Positions 17,396 through 25,658 of a stretch of 64,000 nt of DNA are shown here, piece after piece. Numbering within the stretch: the stretch's first letter is position 1; the number at the start of each line of letters is the position of its first letter. The notes below the pieces were generated by a model. That model had not been told where the DNA came from. It saw nothing but the letters and a program-made list of their open reading frames with translations, and searched no databases. Source of the stretch: Arthrobacter sp. 9AX (GTDB lineage: Bacteria; Actinomycetota; Actinomycetes; Actinomycetales; Micrococcaceae). The translations under genes were made by a program, and so were the position numbers. The DNA is taken from contig NZ_LR733293.1 in the NCBI RefSeq assembly GCF_902506095.1, positions 3,282,990-3,346,989 of the forward strand, given 5' to 3'.

Positions 17396-18166
17396 TCAGG
17401 CCGAGAAGCCGCCGTCGGCCTTGATCAGCTGGCCGGAGACCCATCGGCCGGCGGGTGAGAGCAGGAATGCAATGGTACCGGCGACGTCGGCCGGGGTGCC
17501 CAGGCGGCCGGTGGGCTGGCGTTCGACGACGGCCTGCCGGATTTCGTCCGTCATCCAGCCTGTGTCCACGGGCCCGGGGTTCAGGACGTTGGCCGAGATA
17601 CCCAGCGGCCCGAGCTCCCGCGCGGCAGCGATGACAATCCTGTCCAGCGCGCCCTTCGAGGCGCCATAGGGAAGGTTGAACGCTGTGTGGTCACTGGTCA
17701 GCGCAACGATCGCGCCGCCGTCGTGCGTTGCCTGCCGGGCGAACGCGGCAATCAGCTGCCAGCCCGCACGGGTGTTAACGGCAAAGTGGCGCTCGAAGGA
17801 CTCCAGGCTCGTGTCCAGGATTCCCGAATCAACGGACTCGGCATGGCTGAGCACCAGGCCCTGCAGCGGGCCGGCCAGCCGGACGGCGTCGGCGAGCAAC
17901 TGCTCCGCGGCGGCCGCGTCCTCCAGGTCCGCAGGCAGGGTGTGCACTTGGGCGCCGATTGCCTCCAGCTCGGCGGTGAGGCGCACGACGTCGTCCGGCT
18001 CGCTTCCCCACGGCATCCGGGCATCGTAGTCCTGCCAGCAGGCCAGGACCAGGTCCCAGCCTTCGGCTGCCAGCTGCCGGGCGATCCCGGCGCCGATGGA
18101 CGCCAGCCTTCCCGCGCCCGTGATGAGGGCGGTTCGACGGACGGCGCTTTCGGGTGGGGTTTCCAT
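17396..18166 (-). CDS. SDR family oxidoreductase
   Basis: A 256-residue classical-like short-chain dehydrogenase. The N-terminal TALITGAGRLASIGAGIAR is a TGxxxxxGxG cofactor site. The active site includes Ser in ALTSDHTAF and Tyr-Lys in YGASKGALD. The end GRWVSGQLIKADGGFSA is the standard SDR C-terminus. The nucleotide-binding loop carries a longer insertion than usual (LACWQDYDARMPWGSEPDD), a layout seen in 3-oxoacyl-ACP-reductase-like proteins. It stands alone between two minus-strand genes, and its substrate is unknown. Confidence 0.92.
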   Translation of the reverse strand: METPPESAVRRTALITGAGRLASIGAGIARQLAAEGWDLVLACWQDYDARMPWGSEPDDVVRLTAELEAIGAQVHTLPADLEDAAAAEQLLADAVRLAGPLQGLVLSHAESVDSGILDTSLESFERHFAVNTRAGWQLIAAFARQATHDGGAIVALTSDHTAFNLPYGASKGALDRIVIAAARELGPLGISANVLNPGPVDTGWMTDEIRQAVVERQPTGRLGTPADVAGTIAFLLSPAGRWVSGQLIKADGGFSA

Positions 18167-18201
18167 GGGACCAGCGTAATGGCCCCCTGCCCGGGACCAG
18201 G

Positions 18202-19614
18202 TCAGGCGGGTGCCTCCGACGGGACAGCCTCACCTGCCGGTTTGTGCCGCCGGATGGTGGCGCTGATGACCGCCGCGATAGTGCACATCGCGGCCGCGCC
18301 GAACCAGGCGTAGGTGTACTGGCCGGTGGCGTCCCGGATGGCGCCGGCACCGAGGGCGGCAGCGGCCGCGCCGAGCTGGTGGGCCGCGAAGACCCAGCCG
18401 AACACCACGCTGCCGTCCGCGCCGAACGTTTCCCGGCAGATGGCAGCGGTGGGCGGCACGGTGGCCACCCAGTCCAGGCCGTAGATCACCACAAAAACGA
18501 TCATGCTCGGCTGGACTTCAGCGCTCAGGAGCATCGGAAGCACCAGCAGGCCGATGCCCCGGAACTGGTAGTAGACGGCCAGCAGGATCCGCGGGTTGTA
18601 CCGGTCGGTCAGCCAGCCGGAGGCAATGGTGCCCACAATGTCGAAGATGCCGACCACGGCGAGCAGGCCGGCGGCGGTGGTTTCGGTCATGCCATGGTCA
18701 TGGGCGGAGGGGATGAAGTGGGTGCCGATCAGGCCGTTGGTGGTGGCACCGCAGATGGCGAAGCCGGCCACCAGGGCCCAGAAGGTGCGGACCTTGCTGG
18801 CCCGCTTCAGCACCTGCAGCGCTCGAACGGCCGCGTTGGCGCGGGGACCACTGTCCACGGGCGGCGTCTGGAGGGTTCCCGCATCCGGCTGTGCCACACC
18901 GTACGGCAGTGCCCCGGCGTCGGCCGGTGAGTTCTTGAGGAATTTCAGCACCAGCGGTACCACCGCCAGGGCGCCTGCCGCGATGAGCAGCGACGCCTGC
19001 CGCCAGCCCGGATCCTGGGCGAGTACGGCGATGAACGGAAGAAAGACGAGCTGGCCGGCGGCGCTTCCTGCGGTGAGGATGCCGATCACGAGCCCACGGT
19101 TTTTCACGAACCAGGTGTTGGCAATGGTGGCCGCGAAGACCAGCGCCATGGAACCGGTCCCCAGCCCGATCAGCAGCCCCCACGTCAGCAGGATCTGCCA
19201 CGACTGGTTCACCAGCACCGTGAGGGCACTGCCGGCACCAATCAGCACGAGGGCGGTGGCTGTCACGGCCCGGATGCCGAAGCGCTCCATCAGCGCTGCG
19301 GCGAACGGCGCCGTGAGCCCGAACAGGACCAGGTTGATGCTGACTGCCGCGGACAACACGGTGGTGGACCAGCCGAACTCCTGCTGCAGCGGCACCATCA
19401 GCACGCCGGGGGCGGCCCGGAACCCGGCTGCTCCCACCAGCGCGAGGAAGGCGACGGCGGCAACGATCCACGCGGGGTGCAGCCGCCGGCGCCGCGGGCC
19501 GCCAGGCAGAGACGCGACGGCGGCTGCCGGACTGTGAGTTCGGTCGCCAAAGCCCGTGGCCGTTTCCGGGACGGTGCTGGTGGGGGTTGGGTCTGCGGTC
19601 TTGTCGGCGCTCAC
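18202..19614 (-). CDS. MFS transporter (monocarboxylate-porter-like)
   Basis: A 470-residue major facilitator with twelve predicted helices and a central cytosolic loop around residues 225-265. The first helices include GWSTTVLSAAVSINLVLFGL, and the A-like loop is PFAAALMERFGIRAV. GFAICGATTNGLIGTHFIP and WLTDRYNPR in the second half resemble the monocarboxylate/oxalate porter group. The start is GTG at 19612-19614 and overlaps the stop of the HxlR regulator gene (GTGA), so the transporter is coupled to and probably controlled by that regulator. The substrate is unknown. Confidence 0.9.
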   Translation of the reverse strand: MSADKTADPTPTSTVPETATGFGDRTHSPAAAVASLPGGPRRRRLHPAWIVAAVAFLALVGAAGFRAAPGVLMVPLQQEFGWSTTVLSAAVSINLVLFGLTAPFAAALMERFGIRAVTATALVLIGAGSALTVLVNQSWQILLTWGLLIGLGTGSMALVFAATIANTWFVKNRGLVIGILTAGSAAGQLVFLPFIAVLAQDPGWRQASLLIAAGALAVVPLVLKFLKNSPADAGALPYGVAQPDAGTLQTPPVDSGPRANAAVRALQVLKRASKVRTFWALVAGFAICGATTNGLIGTHFIPSAHDHGMTETTAAGLLAVVGIFDIVGTIASGWLTDRYNPRILLAVYYQFRGIGLLVLPMLLSAEVQPSMIVFVVIYGLDWVATVPPTAAICRETFGADGSVVFGWVFAAHQLGAAAAALGAGAIRDATGQYTYAWFGAAAMCTIAAVISATIRRHKPAGEAVPSEAPA

Positions 19615-20120
19615 GCTGCCGCTCCTGTGCCGGCCGCCGCGGTGGCAAGTTTCACCGGGGACGTTGTCCGGGTCTGGCTGTGCCAGCTGGTGTTGGCCGC
19701 CGTCAGCCGCTCACCGCAGCGGGTACAGGTATCGGCGGAGCTGGTGCGCTGCCCGCAGCCGCGGTGGATGACGTACATATGGGCCTGTTCGGACGGGGCC
19801 GGAAGGTGCTTCTCCGACCAGAGGGTCACCGCATTCAGCACCGGGAGGGCGTCTTCGCCCTTCTCCGTGAGGACATACTCGCTCCTGGTGCGGCCGCCGT
19901 CGTCGTACGCCCTTTTGGTCAGCAGCCCCGACTTCACGAGGCCGGACAGGCGCTTGGTGAGGACGGAATCAGCCACCTCCAGCCGGGACTTCATGGCATC
20001 GAAACGCCCGTTGCCAAAAAACACCTCCCGGAGGACCAGGAGGGTCCAGGGATCGCCGAGGATGTCCAGGCCGCGGGCCATGCTGCATTTGCGCCGGGAC
20101 CAGTCAGATCGAGGTGCCAT
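19611..20120 (-). CDS. HxlR-family transcriptional regulator
   Basis: A 169-residue winged-helix regulator. RKCSMARGLDILGDPWTLLV carries the conserved N-terminal cysteine of HxlR proteins, often a redox or electrophile sensor. DSVLTKRLSGLVKSGLL is the recognition helix region and YVLTEKGEDALPVL the wing. The C-terminal extension HRGCGQRTSSADTCTRCGERL looks like a small zinc ribbon with three or four Cys/His ligands. It sits upstream of the MFS gene with overlapping stop and start, the usual pairing for regulation of a drug or carboxylate exporter. Confidence 0.92.
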   Translation of the reverse strand: MAPRSDWSRRKCSMARGLDILGDPWTLLVLREVFFGNGRFDAMKSRLEVADSVLTKRLSGLVKSGLLTKRAYDDGGRTRSEYVLTEKGEDALPVLNAVTLWSEKHLPAPSEQAHMYVIHRGCGQRTSSADTCTRCGERLTAANTSWHSQTRTTSPVKLATAAAGTGAAA

Positions 20121-20164
20121 GCGGGCACACTAGCTGACTTTCTTCAAGAAAGCCAGCAAAAGCC

Positions 20165-21328
20165 TTACCGGATGGAGCTGAACGCCTGCTCCAGATCGGC
20201 CACCAGGTCCTCCACGTCTTCGATGCCGCAGGAGAGGCGGAGCAGGTTCACCGGGACGGCGAGCTCGGTGCCCTTGACGGACGCGTGGGTCATTTCCGAC
20301 GGGTAGTTCATCAGCGACTCGATGCCGCCCAGCGACTCGGCGAGGGTGAACACGGAGGTAGATTCGGCCACCTTCCGGGCAGCCGCTTCCCCGCCTTTGA
20401 ACTGCACCGACACCATGCCGCCGAAGCTGCGCATCTGCTTTTTGGCGAGCCCGTGGCCGGGGTGGGACGGCAGCCCCGGGTACAGGACAGCCTCCACTTC
20501 GGGGCGCTCCAGCAGCCATTCGGCCACCGCCTGGCCGTTGAGGCTGTGCCGGTCCATCCGGACGCCAAGCGTCTTGAGGCCGCGGGTGGTGAGGAAGGCG
20601 TCCATCGGCCCGGAAACCGCGCCCACCGCGAACTGCACGAAGCCGATCTTCTCCGCCAGTTCCGCGTCGTTGACCACCACGGCGCCGCCCACCACGTCCG
20701 AATGCCCGCCGATGTACTTGGTGGTGGAGTGAACCACTACGTCGGCACCCAGGGCGAGCGGGTTCTGCAGGTAGGGGGACGCGAAGGTGTTGTCTACCAC
20801 CAGGAGGGCCCCGGCGTCGTGCGCCACCTCCGCGAGCGCCGCGATGTCGGTGATCTTCATCAGCGGGTTGGAGGGGGTCTCCACCCAGACGAAGCGGGTC
20901 TTGTTTGCGGCAACTGCCCGGGCGACGGCGTCGAGGTCGGCCATGTCCACGGGGGTGTTGCCGATGCCCCAGCCGCCCAGGACACGACTGATGAGCCGGT
21001 AGGTGCCGCCATAGGCGTCGTTGCCAAGCACTATGTGGTCACCGGGCCGGGTCAGCGCCCGGATGAGCGAGTCCTCGGCCGCCAGCCCGGAACTGAAACT
21101 GTAGGCGTGGGCGCCGCCTTCCAGGGCAGCGAGCTGTTCCTGCAGGGCGTCCCGGGTGGGGTTGCCGCCGCGGCCGTACTCGTAGCCGTCGCGGAGCCCG
21201 CCGATGCCGTCCTGCGCGTAGGTGGAGCTGAAGTGCAGCGGCGGGACCACGGCACCGGTGCGCGGCTCGAACGCCTGGCCGGCGTGGACCGCGCGGGTGT
21301 TGAAACCTTGGTTGTGCGAGGCGGACAT
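20165..21328 (-). CDS. metB: Cystathionine gamma-synthase (or gamma-lyase)
   Basis: A 387-residue PLP enzyme of the Cys/Met metabolism family. The start is ATG 21326-21328 (MSASHNQGFN) with AAGGAGC upstream. The PLP lysine is Lys204 in HSTTKYIGGHSD. VWVETPSNP and VDNTFASPYLQNP are the cofactor-binding strands, and YGRGGNPTRDALQ is the entry motif. It lies 68 bp downstream of cystathionine beta-synthase on the same strand, the order also known in mycobacteria. It therefore takes part in transsulfuration between homocysteine and cysteine. Synthase and gamma-lyase cannot be separated by eye. Confidence 0.93.
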   Translation of the reverse strand: MSASHNQGFNTRAVHAGQAFEPRTGAVVPPLHFSSTYAQDGIGGLRDGYEYGRGGNPTRDALQEQLAALEGGAHAYSFSSGLAAEDSLIRALTRPGDHIVLGNDAYGGTYRLISRVLGGWGIGNTPVDMADLDAVARAVAANKTRFVWVETPSNPLMKITDIAALAEVAHDAGALLVVDNTFASPYLQNPLALGADVVVHSTTKYIGGHSDVVGGAVVVNDAELAEKIGFVQFAVGAVSGPMDAFLTTRGLKTLGVRMDRHSLNGQAVAEWLLERPEVEAVLYPGLPSHPGHGLAKKQMRSFGGMVSVQFKGGEAAARKVAESTSVFTLAESLGGIESLMNYPSEMTHASVKGTELAVPVNLLRLSCGIEDVEDLVADLEQAFSSIR

Positions 21329-21396
21329 GATGCTCCTTCGTAATTTGGGGTTTCGACAGCTCAACCACCGGAAGTGGCAGGCTCAACCGACGGAGG

Positions 21397-22782
21397 TCAG
21401 TTGCTGAGGTAGGCCAGGAGGTCGTGCCGGGTGAGGATACCCACCGGGGCGCCCACGAACGTAACCATCACGGTGTCCACGTCCGAGAGCAGCTCCCGGG
21501 CCGCCGAGATGGTTTCGAGCGATCCGATGACGGGCAGCTTGGGCCCCATATGCTCGGCGATCTTGTCGGTCAGCTTGGCCTCGCCGCGGAACAGCTTGGC
21601 CGTGAGCGTGCGCTCATCCACGGCGCCCAGCACTTCGCCCATGACCACCGGGGGCTCCTGCGAAAGGACCGGGATGTGGCTGACGCCGAACTCGTTCATG
21701 ATGTTGATGACATCGCGGACGGACTCATTGGGGTGGATGTGCACCAGGTCCGGCAGTTCGCCGTTCTTGGACTTGATCACCTCGCCCACGGAGGTTTCCT
21801 CGCCGCCGGAGAGGAAACCGTAGGAGCGCATCCACTGGTCGTTGAAGATTTTGGCCAGGTAGCCGCGTCCGGAATCGGGAAGGATCACGACGACGACGGC
21901 ACTGTCCGGAAGGTCCCGCGCGGCCTGCAGCGCAGCCACTACAGCCATGCCCGAGGAACCGCCCACCAGCAGGCCCTCCTCGCGGGCGAGGCGGCGCGTC
22001 ATGGCGAAGGAATCGGCGTCCGTGACGGCGATGACCTGGTCGGGGACGGTCTTGTCGTAGTTCGCGGGCCACATGTCCTCCCCCACGCCCTCCACGAAGT
22101 AGGGGCGTCCGGTGCCGCCGGAGTAGACCGAACCCTCGGGGTCGGCGCCGATGATCCGGACTGCGCCGCCGTCGGACTCTGCCCGGTCAGCGGAGACCTC
22201 TTTAAGGAACCGGCCGGTGCCCGTGATGGTGCCCCCGGTGCCGGCGCCGATCACGCAGTGCGTCACCTGGCCGTCGGTATCCCGCCAGATCTCCGGCCCG
22301 GTGGTCTGATAGTGGCTGCCCGGTGCTGCGGGGTTGGAGAACTGGTCAGGCTTGAAAGCGCCCGGCGTTTCGCGGACCAGCCGGTCGGAGACGCCGTAGT
22401 AGCTCTGCGGGCTGTCCGGCGGGACGGCAGTGGGGGTCACCACCACTTCGGCGCCGTACGCCTCCAGGACGGCCCGCTTGTCCTCGCCTACCTTGTCCGG
22501 CACCACAAAGATGCACTTGTAGCCCTTTTGCTGGGCGACGAGCGCCAGGCCTACCCCGGTGTTGCCGGAGGTGGGCTCGATGATGGTGCCGCCGGGCTTG
22601 AGCTTGCCGTCCCGCTCGGCATCCTCGATCATCCGGGCCGCGATGCGGTCCTTGATGGATCCGCCAGGGTTCACGTACTCCAGTTTGACCAGGACCGTGG
22701 CTTTGATGCCCTCCGTCACGTGGTTGAGCTTGATGAGCGGGGTATTGCCAATGAGGTCCAGGACGGACTGGGCGTACTTCAT
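21397..22782 (-). CDS. cbs: Cystathionine beta-synthase with C-terminal CBS pair
   Basis: A 461-residue enzyme starting at ATG 22780-22782 (MKYAQSVLDLIGNTPL); the open frame extends upstream without support. The PLP lysine is Lys44 in NPGGSIKDRIA. SGNTGVGLALVA and GTGGTITGTGRFLKE bind the cofactor phosphate. Residues from about 335 to the end form two CBS motifs (HIPVLSQEPPVVMGEV and VGAPVGILTRHDLLAYL) that may sense adenosyl ligands. It condenses serine with homocysteine to cystathionine and heads a two-gene unit with metB. Confidence 0.95.
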   Translation of the reverse strand: MKYAQSVLDLIGNTPLIKLNHVTEGIKATVLVKLEYVNPGGSIKDRIAARMIEDAERDGKLKPGGTIIEPTSGNTGVGLALVAQQKGYKCIFVVPDKVGEDKRAVLEAYGAEVVVTPTAVPPDSPQSYYGVSDRLVRETPGAFKPDQFSNPAAPGSHYQTTGPEIWRDTDGQVTHCVIGAGTGGTITGTGRFLKEVSADRAESDGGAVRIIGADPEGSVYSGGTGRPYFVEGVGEDMWPANYDKTVPDQVIAVTDADSFAMTRRLAREEGLLVGGSSGMAVVAALQAARDLPDSAVVVVILPDSGRGYLAKIFNDQWMRSYGFLSGGEETSVGEVIKSKNGELPDLVHIHPNESVRDVINIMNEFGVSHIPVLSQEPPVVMGEVLGAVDERTLTAKLFRGEAKLTDKIAEHMGPKLPVIGSLETISAARELLSDVDTVMVTFVGAPVGILTRHDLLAYLSN

Positions 22783-22921
22783 GAGTACAAAGCTACCGCT
22801 TTTGCCGTCACGGTCCGCCACAAGGGCAGTGCCGTCTATCCGCAAGGGCTGCTTCCCGGGCTGCGGCGGGCTGTGGCCGGCGATGGCCGGACGCGGGAGC
22901 AACGGGTGGGATCATTAGGCC

Positions 22922-24109
22922 GTGCAGCGGTTCGAATGGTTGAGGAAAGGCCGGAGTTATCTCTTCCCCGGGGCGATGCTCCTTGCCGGCGTCCTGGTGC
23001 TGGCCGTTGGCGCATTGCCCGTGCCCGCGTTTGTCGACCTGGCGGACCGGACCATCCCCATCCTCGCCTTTGTGCTGGCCATGTCCCTGCTGACGGAGCT
23101 GCTGGAGGAGGCGGGAGTGTTCAGGGTGGTAACAGACCGGTTGGCGCGCCTGGGGCGGGGCCGCGTGTTCGTCCTGTGGCTCCTGGTGGTTGCGCTGGCG
23201 GCCGTTTCAACGGTTTTCCTTTCCCTGGACACCACGGCCGTGCTGGTGACGCCGGTGGTGGTGCTGCTCGCAGTCCATGCCGGCGTCCAGCCCCTGCCGT
23301 TCGCGCTGACCAGCATCTGGCTCGCCAACACAGCGTCCCTCCTGCTGCCGGTGTCCAACCTGACAAACCTGCTGGCCCAGGACGCATTGGGCCTGAGCCC
23401 GATTGCCTTCGCGGGGATCGTCTGGGCCCCGGCGCTGGTGGGCGTCGCCGTTCCGCTGGTCCTGCTGTGGCTGGCGTTCCGTAAGGAACTGCGGGGCCGG
23501 TACAGGCCGCAGCGCGCGCATCCCGTGCGCGACGGGCCCCTGCTCATCGCCGCCGGGGCGACCCTGCTGGTCCTCCTTCCGGCCCTGGTCTCAGGTGTGC
23601 CTGTGCAGTACCCGGCCCTCTCGGCAGCGGCCTTTATGCTGGCGGTCTTCCTGTGGCGCCGTCCTGCTGTCCTGCGGTGGTCGATGGTGCCATGGCGTCC
23701 GTTGATGCTCACCGTGGGACTGTTCATGGTGGTGGAGGCCCTCCATGCCCATGGGTTGACCCCGCTGCTGGCCGGGGCGGCCGGGCAGGGTGAAAGCCTG
23801 CCCGGCCTCCTGCAGCTGGCTGCGCTGGGGGCCGGGGCGGCCAACACCGTCAATAACCTTCCCGCCTATCTCGCCCTCGAGCCGGTGGCGGATTCTCCGG
23901 CCCGGCTGGCCGCTCTGCTGATCGGCGTCAACCTGGGCCCGCTGGTTACTCCCTGGGCATCTCTTGCCACCCTGCTGTGGCACGAGCGGCTGCGGGCACT
24001 GAACGTCCCGATCAGGTGGAGCGGCTTTGCACTGGCGGGGCTGGTGGCGGTCGTTTTCACGGTCCCGCTGGCCGTCGTCGCGCTGTGGCTGACGTCCGGG
24101 ATGCAGTGA
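22922..24109 (+). CDS. SLC13/ArsB-like ion transporter superfamily permease
   Basis: A 395-residue membrane protein from GTG 22922. It has about eleven helices. FLSLDTTAVLVTPVVVLLAV with IWLANTASLLLPVSNLTNLLA is the signature of the ArsB/NhaD ion transporter superfamily, and the second repeat shows AANTVNNLPAYLALEPV and GVNLGPLVTPWASLATLLW. Substrates in this group include arsenite, citrate and sodium; no arsenic genes are nearby, so no ion is assigned. It is divergent from cystathionine beta-synthase. Confidence 0.88.
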   Translation: MQRFEWLRKGRSYLFPGAMLLAGVLVLAVGALPVPAFVDLADRTIPILAFVLAMSLLTELLEEAGVFRVVTDRLARLGRGRVFVLWLLVVALAAVSTVFLSLDTTAVLVTPVVVLLAVHAGVQPLPFALTSIWLANTASLLLPVSNLTNLLAQDALGLSPIAFAGIVWAPALVGVAVPLVLLWLAFRKELRGRYRPQRAHPVRDGPLLIAAGATLLVLLPALVSGVPVQYPALSAAAFMLAVFLWRRPAVLRWSMVPWRPLMLTVGLFMVVEALHAHGLTPLLAGAAGQGESLPGLLQLAALGAGAANTVNNLPAYLALEPVADSPARLAALLIGVNLGPLVTPWASLATLLWHERLRALNVPIRWSGFALAGLVAVVFTVPLAVVALWLTSGMQ

Positions 24110-24126
24110 CGTTTACCTCCGTGGCG

Positions 24127-24534
24127 CTACTCCGCCGCCTGTGCCTGCTGGTCCGCGGGAAGATTCTCCCAGAGCCCCATCACGTTGTTCTCCGGGTCCT
24201 TGAAGTACGCAAAGAAGCCCATGCCGGGAATCTCGTTCTTGGGCATCACCACCGATCCGCCCAGCTGCTCCACCGTCCGAAGTGTGGCGTCAATGTCCGG
24301 CACGTCCACGGTGATCACGGGGTTGGTAATCTGGCCGTCCCTGGCCATCATGCCGCCGTTAATGGCGCCAGGCTGCGTTGGCTGTCCGGTGGACTCGTCC
24401 ATGGGGGTCGTGACCACCATGTTGTAGTCCATGCCCGGAACGGGATCGATCCGCCAGCCGAGGGCCTCCTGGTAGAACTTTTTGGCCCGTTCCTGGTCGT
24501 CCGCGGGGATCTCGAAATGCACTACTCCACCCAT
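24127..24534 (-). CDS. VOC (glyoxalase/bleomycin-resistance fold) protein
   Basis: A 135-residue protein. The start is ATG 24532-24534, because GAGGTGA lies just upstream; an alternative GTG is 9 bp earlier. Two beta-alpha-beta-beta-beta repeats are visible (VVHFEIPADDQERAKKFYQE and VDVPDIDATLRTVEQLGG), ending in FAYFKDPENNVMGLWE with the usual metal-ligand Glu. YdjX/CFP-30/27-type proteins of this group are common in Arthrobacter. The substrate is unknown, and it is convergent with the transporter. Confidence 0.9.
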   Translation of the reverse strand: MGGVVHFEIPADDQERAKKFYQEALGWRIDPVPGMDYNMVVTTPMDESTGQPTQPGAINGGMMARDGQITNPVITVDVPDIDATLRTVEQLGGSVVMPKNEIPGMGFFAYFKDPENNVMGLWENLPADQQAQAAE

Positions 24535-24673
24535 TGCGCTCACCTCGAATTTCGAAGGGAAGGCGCGGACGCCCCGCGCCACACCTGGGAGTCTAGTCCT
24601 TTGCACGCTGCGGATTAAGGGGCCCGGATTGGCGGACGGGCGTGTTGTCGGGCCGCCGTGGGACGATTGCCTT

Positions 24674-25657
24674 ATGACGATTGCAGAGGCTCCCGCGCGG
24701 CTCGCCGCCGCCGCGGACGCCTCTCTCCGCTGGTATCCGGGCGGTCCGTATGACCTCGCCCGGACCCTCGGCCCCCTTCTGCGCGGCACCAGCGATCCGT
24801 CTTTCAGCGTCCAGGGCGGGGTCATCTGGAGTGCCTTTACGACGCCCGATGGGCCGGCCACGGTGCGCCTCTGCCCCGCCGGCAGCGCCGATCTGGAGTT
24901 CGGGGTGGACGTCCAGGCATGGGGGCCCGGCGCAGGTGCGGCGGTCAGCTCGGTGCCCCGGCTCCTGGGCGCGGATGACGACTGGCAGGGCTTTGACGAG
25001 CCCACCTTCCACGCCACGCTCCCGCGCATGGTCCGGGAGGCGCGGCGGCGAAGCCTGGCCCTCCGGCTTCCCTCCACCGGGCGGATCATCGACCAGCTGG
25101 TCCCGATCATCCTGGAACAGAAAGTCACCGTCATCGAGGCCCGCCGGGCCTACCGATACCTCGTACACCGTTACGGCTCCCCCGCGCCGCAGGCAGGGCT
25201 GCTGGCTCCCAATACCCTGATGCTGCCGCCCACCGCGGCGCAATGGCTGCAGGTTCCCAGCTGGGAGTGGCATAAGGCGGGCGTTGGACCACAGCGGTCG
25301 GCCACCATTATGCGGGCGCTGCGTGCCGCCGTCGGGCTTGAACGGCTGGCGGCGCTGCCCGCCGCGGAGGCGGCAGTGAAGATGCAAACCATCCCGGGCA
25401 TCGGCATCTGGACAGCGTCAGAAGTGGTGCAGCGGACCCATGGCTGCCCGGACTCAATCTCGGTGGGCGACTACCACCTGGCCGCCTACGTCGGCGCCGC
25501 GCTGACGGGCCGGCGGACGGACGATCCCGGCATGCTCCGGCTGCTGGCCCCCTGGCAGGGGCACCGGCAGCGGGTGGTGCGGATGATCCAGAGCACCGGA
25601 TTCCGGAAGCCCACGTTCGGCCCGAGGATGACCATCCAGGACCACCGCCGGCACTGA
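24674..25657 (+). CDS. DNA-3-methyladenine glycosylase, AlkA family
   Basis: A 327-residue base-excision repair glycosylase from ATG 24674. The N-terminal 170 residues resemble the AlkA-specific beta domain. LEQKVTVIEARRAYRYLVHRYG starts the HhH-GPD domain. The helix-hairpin-helix is KMQTIPGIGIWTASEVVQR, and Asp266 in SVGDYHL is the catalytic residue. It removes alkylated purines from DNA. It is convergent with the acyl-CoA ligase, with one base between the genes. Confidence 0.9.
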   Translation: MTIAEAPARLAAAADASLRWYPGGPYDLARTLGPLLRGTSDPSFSVQGGVIWSAFTTPDGPATVRLCPAGSADLEFGVDVQAWGPGAGAAVSSVPRLLGADDDWQGFDEPTFHATLPRMVREARRRSLALRLPSTGRIIDQLVPIILEQKVTVIEARRAYRYLVHRYGSPAPQAGLLAPNTLMLPPTAAQWLQVPSWEWHKAGVGPQRSATIMRALRAAVGLERLAALPAAEAAVKMQTIPGIGIWTASEVVQRTHGCPDSISVGDYHLAAYVGAALTGRRTDDPGMLRLLAPWQGHRQRVVRMIQSTGFRKPTFGPRMTIQDHRRH

Positions 25658-25658
25658 T

